Part shown: positions 60,312 through 64,000 of the stretch, in pieces
Numbering within the stretch: the stretch's first letter is position 1
Layout: each line of letters begins with the position of its first letter
DNA from: Agrobacterium tumefaciens_K
GTDB taxonomy: Bacteria; Pseudomonadota; Alphaproteobacteria; Rhizobiales; Rhizobiaceae
Assembly: GCF_031801495.1 (NCBI RefSeq)
Contig: NZ_JAOEGC010000001.1
Coordinates: 1,054,001 to 1,118,000 of the forward strand
Direction: 5' to 3'
DNA: 64,000 nucleotides
The notes under the pieces: generated by a model
The model's input: only the letters and a program-made list of their open reading frames with translations
Told to the model about the DNA's origin: nothing
Databases searched by the model: none
Made by a program: the position numbers and the translations under genes

Positions 60312-61265
60312 ATGGCCTTTAGATCTGAAACTCTCGTGGAGGAGAGCCGCGCTGCGGCTCTCCCGAAGCGGGGAGGCATGCGGCAAATTTTTGACCGCAA
60401 TCTGTATGCCTACCTGTTTCTTCTGCCTTGGCTGATCGGCTTTTTCGGATTGACGCTCGGCCCAGCTCTTGCGTCGCTTTATCTGTCGTTCACCAATTAC
60501 GACCTGCTTCAATCGCCTGATTGGGTCGGGGCTGCAAACTATGTGCGCATCGCCACCGACGATCCGAAATTCGCGGCAGCCATGCAGGTGACGTTTACCT
60601 ATGTGCTGTTGTCGGTGCCGTTGAAGCTCATCTTCGCGCTTCTTCTGGCCCTTGCCTTCAATCGTGGCATCAAAGGGCTGACGCTCTATCGCGCCATTTT
60701 CTACCTGCCGTCGCTGCTGGGCTCATCGGTAGCGATCGCGGTCCTCTGGCGCCAGCTTTTCGCGTCGGACGGTCTGGTCAACATGCTTCTCTGGCAGCTC
60801 TTCGGATACGAAGGTCCAAGCTGGATCTCGAACCCGGATTACTCCATCTATACGCTGGTCATCCTCTCTGTCTGGCAGTTCGGCTCGCCGATGATCATCT
60901 TCCTGGCCGGTCTGCGTCAGGTGCCGCAGGATATGTACGAGGCCGCCGAGATCGATGGCGCGAGCAAGGTGCGGCAGTTCTTCCGTATTACCCTGCCGCT
61001 TCTGACGCCGGTGATCTTCTTCAACGCGGTGATCCAGACGATTGATGCCTTCAAGGCATTCACGCCCGCCTTCATCATTTCCGAAGGCACAGGCGGACCG
61101 ATCAACTCGACGCTGTTCTACACGCTGTATCTTTATCAGGAAGCCTTCGGTTTCTTCCGCATGGGGTATGCCTCGGCGCTCGCCTGGATCCTCGTCATCA
61201 TCATTTCGCTGTTCACGGCCTTCTCGTTCCTCAGCGCGAAATACTGGGTGCATTACGATGACTGA
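60312..61265 (+). CDS. Sugar ABC permease (MalF/UgpA type)
   Basis: A 317-residue CUT1 permease with a cytoplasmic N-terminal extension of about 30 residues, six membrane segments and the EAA loop YEAAEIDGASKVRQFFRITL. It lies 6 nt after the binding-protein gene and overlaps the next permease by 8 nt. Confidence 0.9.
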   Translation: MAFRSETLVEESRAAALPKRGGMRQIFDRNLYAYLFLLPWLIGFFGLTLGPALASLYLSFTNYDLLQSPDWVGAANYVRIATDDPKFAAAMQVTFTYVLLSVPLKLIFALLLALAFNRGIKGLTLYRAIFYLPSLLGSSVAIAVLWRQLFASDGLVNMLLWQLFGYEGPSWISNPDYSIYTLVILSVWQFGSPMIIFLAGLRQVPQDMYEAAEIDGASKVRQFFRITLPLLTPVIFFNAVIQTIDAFKAFTPAFIISEGTGGPINSTLFYTLYLYQEAFGFFRMGYASALAWILVIIISLFTAFSFLSAKYWVHYDD

Positions 61266-62133
61266 TGCTGTTACCGCCCCCCGGCCGGGAAATGGCCCGC
61301 AACGCTCGCCCCTTAAATCGGTGCTGTTGCATACGACGCTGATCGTGGTGTCCTTCGCCATGCTCTATCCGATCCTTTGGATGATCTCAGGTTCGTTCCG
61401 CCCGCAGGACGAGCTGTTCGGCACGTCCTCTCTCATCCCGTCGGCCGTGGAACTGGGGGGCTATATCCGTGGCTGGACCGGCTTGCAGGTCAGCTTTGGC
61501 CAGTTTTTCTGGAATTCCGCCGTCATCGCGGTGTTCGCCACCATCGGTAATGTCCTTGGCTGTTCGCTCGCGGCCTTCGCCTTTGCGCGCCTTCGTTTCG
61601 GCGGCCGGAATTTCTGGTTTGCGCTGATGCTGGGTACGCTGATGCTGCCCTATCATGTCGTGCTGATCCCGCAATATATCCTGTTTCTGGAGCTTGGGTG
61701 GGTCAACACGTCGCTGCCGCTTATCGTGCCGAAATACCTTGCGACGGATGCCTTCTTCATCTTCCTGATGGTGCAGTTCTTCCGCGGCATTCCGCGTGAA
61801 CTTGACGAGGCGGCTGTCATGGATGGATGCAGTCCCTTCCGCATCTACTGGAAGATCATGCTGCCGCTCTCTATGCCGGTTCTGGCAACGGCCGCTATCT
61901 TCTCATTCATCTGGACCTGGGACGATTTCTTCGGTCCGCTGATCTATCTGAACGACATCGACACCTACACGGTGCAGCTTGGTCTGCGTTCATTCGTGGA
62001 CTCGACAGGCAGCTCCGACTGGACCTCGCTTTTTGCAATGTCCAACCTGTCTCTGGTTCCTGTCTTCCTGTTCTTCCTCTTTTTCCAGCGACTGCTGATC
62101 GAAGGCATCGCGACAACCGGCATGAAACGCTGA
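61258..62133 (+). CDS. Sugar ABC permease (MalG/UgpE type)
   Basis: A 291-residue partner permease with six membrane segments and the EAA loop LDEAAVMDGCSPFRIYWKIM, ending RLLIEGIATTGMKR. The ATG at 61258 overlaps the first permease by 8 nt; the open frame upstream is a shadow. No ATPase gene follows, at least not within the window. Confidence 0.9.
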   Translation: MTDAVTAPRPGNGPQRSPLKSVLLHTTLIVVSFAMLYPILWMISGSFRPQDELFGTSSLIPSAVELGGYIRGWTGLQVSFGQFFWNSAVIAVFATIGNVLGCSLAAFAFARLRFGGRNFWFALMLGTLMLPYHVVLIPQYILFLELGWVNTSLPLIVPKYLATDAFFIFLMVQFFRGIPRELDEAAVMDGCSPFRIYWKIMLPLSMPVLATAAIFSFIWTWDDFFGPLIYLNDIDTYTVQLGLRSFVDSTGSSDWTSLFAMSNLSLVPVFLFFLFFQRLLIEGIATTGMKR

Positions 62134-62151
62134 AAGGCTAGGGCATTCCCG

Positions 62152-63165
62152 ATGAAACCTGTAAGATTTGCGACCATCGGCATCAATCACGACCACATTT
62201 ACGGGCAGACGTCCTGCCTCCTGAATGCGGGTGCCGAATTCGCCGGCTTCTATGCCGAGGAAGATGACCTTGCCTCAGCCTATGCCGCGAAATTTCCCGG
62301 CGGTCCCCGGACGGACGATGCGCGCCGTTTTCTGGATGACGAAAGCATCGATCTCATCATCAGCGCGGCGGTTCCGGGAGACAGGGCGGGGATTGCCATC
62401 GCCGCCATGCGGGCGGGCAAGGACGTGATGGTAGACAAGCCCGGCATGGTCACGATGGAAGAGCTTGCCAGCGTGCGCCGGGTTCAGGCCGAAACCGGGC
62501 GTATTTTCTCGATCCTTTATTCGGAGCATTTCGAAAATCGCGCAACGGTCAAGGCGGGTGAACTGGTCGCGGCGGGCGCCATCGGCAAGGTCGTGTCCAC
62601 CGCCGGATTCGGTCCGCACCGCCTGCGTGCGCCCACCCGACCGGAATGGTTTTTCAAACGCGAGCGTTATGGCGGCATTCTTGTCGATATCGCCTCGCAT
62701 CAGTGCGAACAGTTTTTGTTCTTCACAGGTGCCGAAAGTGTCGAAATCCGCTCCGCTACCGTTTCTAACCGCGCAAACCCGCAATTTCCGGGCCTGCAGG
62801 ACAGCGGCGACATTCATCTGTCGACGGCCGATGCGGACGGTTTTATCCGGGTGGACTGGTTTACCCCGGAAGGCCTTCCAAGTTGGGGGGATGGCCGTCT
62901 GTTCATCACCGGAACGGAGGGCGCGATCGAAATCCGCAAAAATATCGACATTGCAGGACGAGACGGCGGCAACCACCTGTTCCTGACTGACAGGAAAGGC
63001 GTGCAGTACATCGACTGCTCGGACGTGCCGTTGCCCTATGGCGGACAACTGCTGGACGATATCCGCAACCGCACCGAAACCGCCATGCCGCAGGCCCGTT
63101 GCTTTGCGGCGATGGAAGTAGCGCTCAAGGCACAGCAGATTGCGGAGGGTACATATCGTGGCTAA
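62152..63165 (+). CDS. Gfo/Idh/MocA oxidoreductase, divergent
   Basis: A 337-residue protein of the family with atypical motifs: the N-terminus reads RFATIGINHDHIYGQ where GxGxxG is usual, and the catalytic motif is VDKPGMV (DKP in place of EKP). The C-terminal domain keeps GGILVDIASHQCEQFLFFTG with the conserved Asp/His. It may bind NAD(P) differently or have lost strong dehydrogenase activity. It overlaps the next dehydrogenase gene by 8 nt, so the two are translationally coupled, possibly as partners. Confidence 0.82.
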   Translation: MKPVRFATIGINHDHIYGQTSCLLNAGAEFAGFYAEEDDLASAYAAKFPGGPRTDDARRFLDDESIDLIISAAVPGDRAGIAIAAMRAGKDVMVDKPGMVTMEELASVRRVQAETGRIFSILYSEHFENRATVKAGELVAAGAIGKVVSTAGFGPHRLRAPTRPEWFFKRERYGGILVDIASHQCEQFLFFTGAESVEIRSATVSNRANPQFPGLQDSGDIHLSTADADGFIRVDWFTPEGLPSWGDGRLFITGTEGAIEIRKNIDIAGRDGGNHLFLTDRKGVQYIDCSDVPLPYGGQLLDDIRNRTETAMPQARCFAAMEVALKAQQIAEGTYRG

Positions 63166-64000
63166 ACGTTACAGGGTTGGCATTATCGGCTGCGGCATCG
63201 GCAAATCGCATATTGAGGAAGGTTATCTGCCGCACAGCGACAAGTACGAAGTCGCGGTTCTCTGCGATCTCAACACAGAAAGGCTCAACGCCGTTGCCGA
63301 CGAATTCGGCATTGCCGGCCGCACACAGTCTTCTGACGAACTGATGGCTCGGGACGATATCGACATCATCGATATCTGCACGCCGCCTGCCACCCATACG
63401 GGGCTGATATTGCAGGCTCTCGCTGCTGGAAAACATGTCGTCTGCGAAAAGCCCCTGACCGGCTCTCTCGCCGAAGTGGATGAGGTCATGGCGGCGGAAA
63501 GGAACTCGAAGGGCGTGCTGATGCCGATCTTCCAGTACCGTTATGGCGAAGGTGTGCAGCAGGTCCGTCGTATCATCGAGAGCGGACTCGCCGGAAAGCC
63601 CTATGTCGGGACCGCCGAAACCTTCTGGAAGCGCGGCGCCGATTATTACGACAATCCATGGCGCGGTCGCTGGGCGACCGAACTGGGCGGCGTGATGATG
63701 ACGCACGCCATCCACCTGCACGATATGCTGACCTATCTGATGGGGCCGGTATCACGGGTTTTTGCCCGCGCCACCACCCGCGTCAATTCGATCGAGGTTG
63801 AGGATTGCGTGTCGGCAAGCCTTCTCATGGAGAGTGGTGCGGTCGTGTCTGCCACTGCCACGCTCGGCGCACAGGAAGAAGAAAGCCGTCTGCATCTCGC
63901 CTTTGAGAATGTCACCTTTGAAAGCAATCATTCCGCCTATTCGCCCGGTGACGGACCATGGCGTATCGTTCCCGCCAACGAGGAGATTCGTGGGAAAATC
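63158..64000 (+). CDS. Gfo/Idh/MocA oxidoreductase, cut by window end
   Basis: 281 codons from a GTG at 63158 run open to the window edge. A canonical Rossmann start (RVGIIGCGIGKSHIEEGYLP), IDICTPPATHTGL and the EKP motif (VVCEKPLTGS) are followed by TELGGVMMTHAIHLHDMLTY with the conserved His residues. GGAGGG precedes the GTG. It is the fourth family member flanking the TetR gene and has more conventional motifs than its coupled neighbour. About 80-100 C-terminal residues are missing beyond the window. Confidence 0.87.
   Translation, partial: MAKRYRVGIIGCGIGKSHIEEGYLPHSDKYEVAVLCDLNTERLNAVADEFGIAGRTQSSDELMARDDIDIIDICTPPATHTGLILQALAAGKHVVCEKPLTGSLAEVDEVMAAERNSKGVLMPIFQYRYGEGVQQVRRIIESGLAGKPYVGTAETFWKRGADYYDNPWRGRWATELGGVMMTHAIHLHDMLTYLMGPVSRVFARATTRVNSIEVEDCVSASLLMESGAVVSATATLGAQEEESRLHLAFENVTFESNHSAYSPGDGPWRIVPANEEIRGKI

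Noticed and set aside
1..64000. CRISPR arrays, tRNA/rRNA genes, insertion sequences, phage genes, repABC-type origin
   Set aside because: I saw no spaced direct repeats, no cloverleaf-like or rRNA sequence, and no transposase, integrase or replication protein among the translated frames.

Overview
The window looks like a secondary replicon (linear chromosome or megaplasmid) of a Rhizobiaceae bacterium close to Agrobacterium. This rests on the density of ABC and TRAP sugar transporters, the many Gfo/Idh/MocA oxidoreductases, strong AGGAGG-type ribosome sites, and a uronate block whose proteins and order match, from memory, the Agrobacterium tumefaciens Udh/Gci/Gli/KdgD locus. I see no rRNA, tRNA, CRISPR, insertion sequence or replication origin. 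Both ends cut through genes.

Layout. 1-4373: a divergent lipid/membrane stress cluster (CFA-synthase-like enzymes at both edges, a DUF1365 protein, an FAD oxidoreductase and a DUF1295 membrane protein). 4583-10263: an HlyD/ABC-2 efflux operon and a PagL-like outer-membrane protein. 10402-12563: an Fsr-type MFS exporter and a divergent AraC regulator. 12585-19776: an AraC regulator and a sugar ABC operon ending in a fused Gfo/Idh-aldo/keto reductase. 19875-21107: an M24 peptidase.

21110-39005 is a pectin/uronate catabolic island. A TogMNAB-like ABC importer brings in oligogalacturonides. A signal-less GH28 polygalacturonase and a GH105 hydrolase cleave them in the cytoplasm. KdgF, KduI and KduD convert the unsaturated sugar to 2-keto-3-deoxygluconate. 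Udh, Gli, Gci and KdgD oxidise galacturonate/glucuronate towards 2-oxoglutarate semialdehyde. A TRAP transporter probably imports monomeric uronates or aldarates. FadR-type GntR and AraC regulators sit inside. KDG kinase, KDPG aldolase and 2-oxoglutarate semialdehyde dehydrogenase are not in the window.

39074-43234 is a patchwork: a TonB-receptor remnant, an M20 amidohydrolase, an orphan LuxR regulator and two secreted proteins of unknown function. 43493-52070 is a SorC-regulated operon: a peptide/opine-type ABC importer, a glycerophosphodiesterase-like enzyme and a TIM-barrel isomerase. The set recalls agrocinopine-type sugar phosphodiester use.

52122-64000 is the least explained part. A TetR gene separates two outward operons that carry four Gfo/Idh/MocA dehydrogenases, an enolase-superfamily protein, a DUF993 aldolase-like protein, a sugar isomerase and an ABC importer. 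Both operons have the same promoter/operator layout: TTGACA, 17 nt, TCACAW, then a TAACC dyad. It looks like a TetR-controlled pathway for a sugar or glycoside that I cannot identify.
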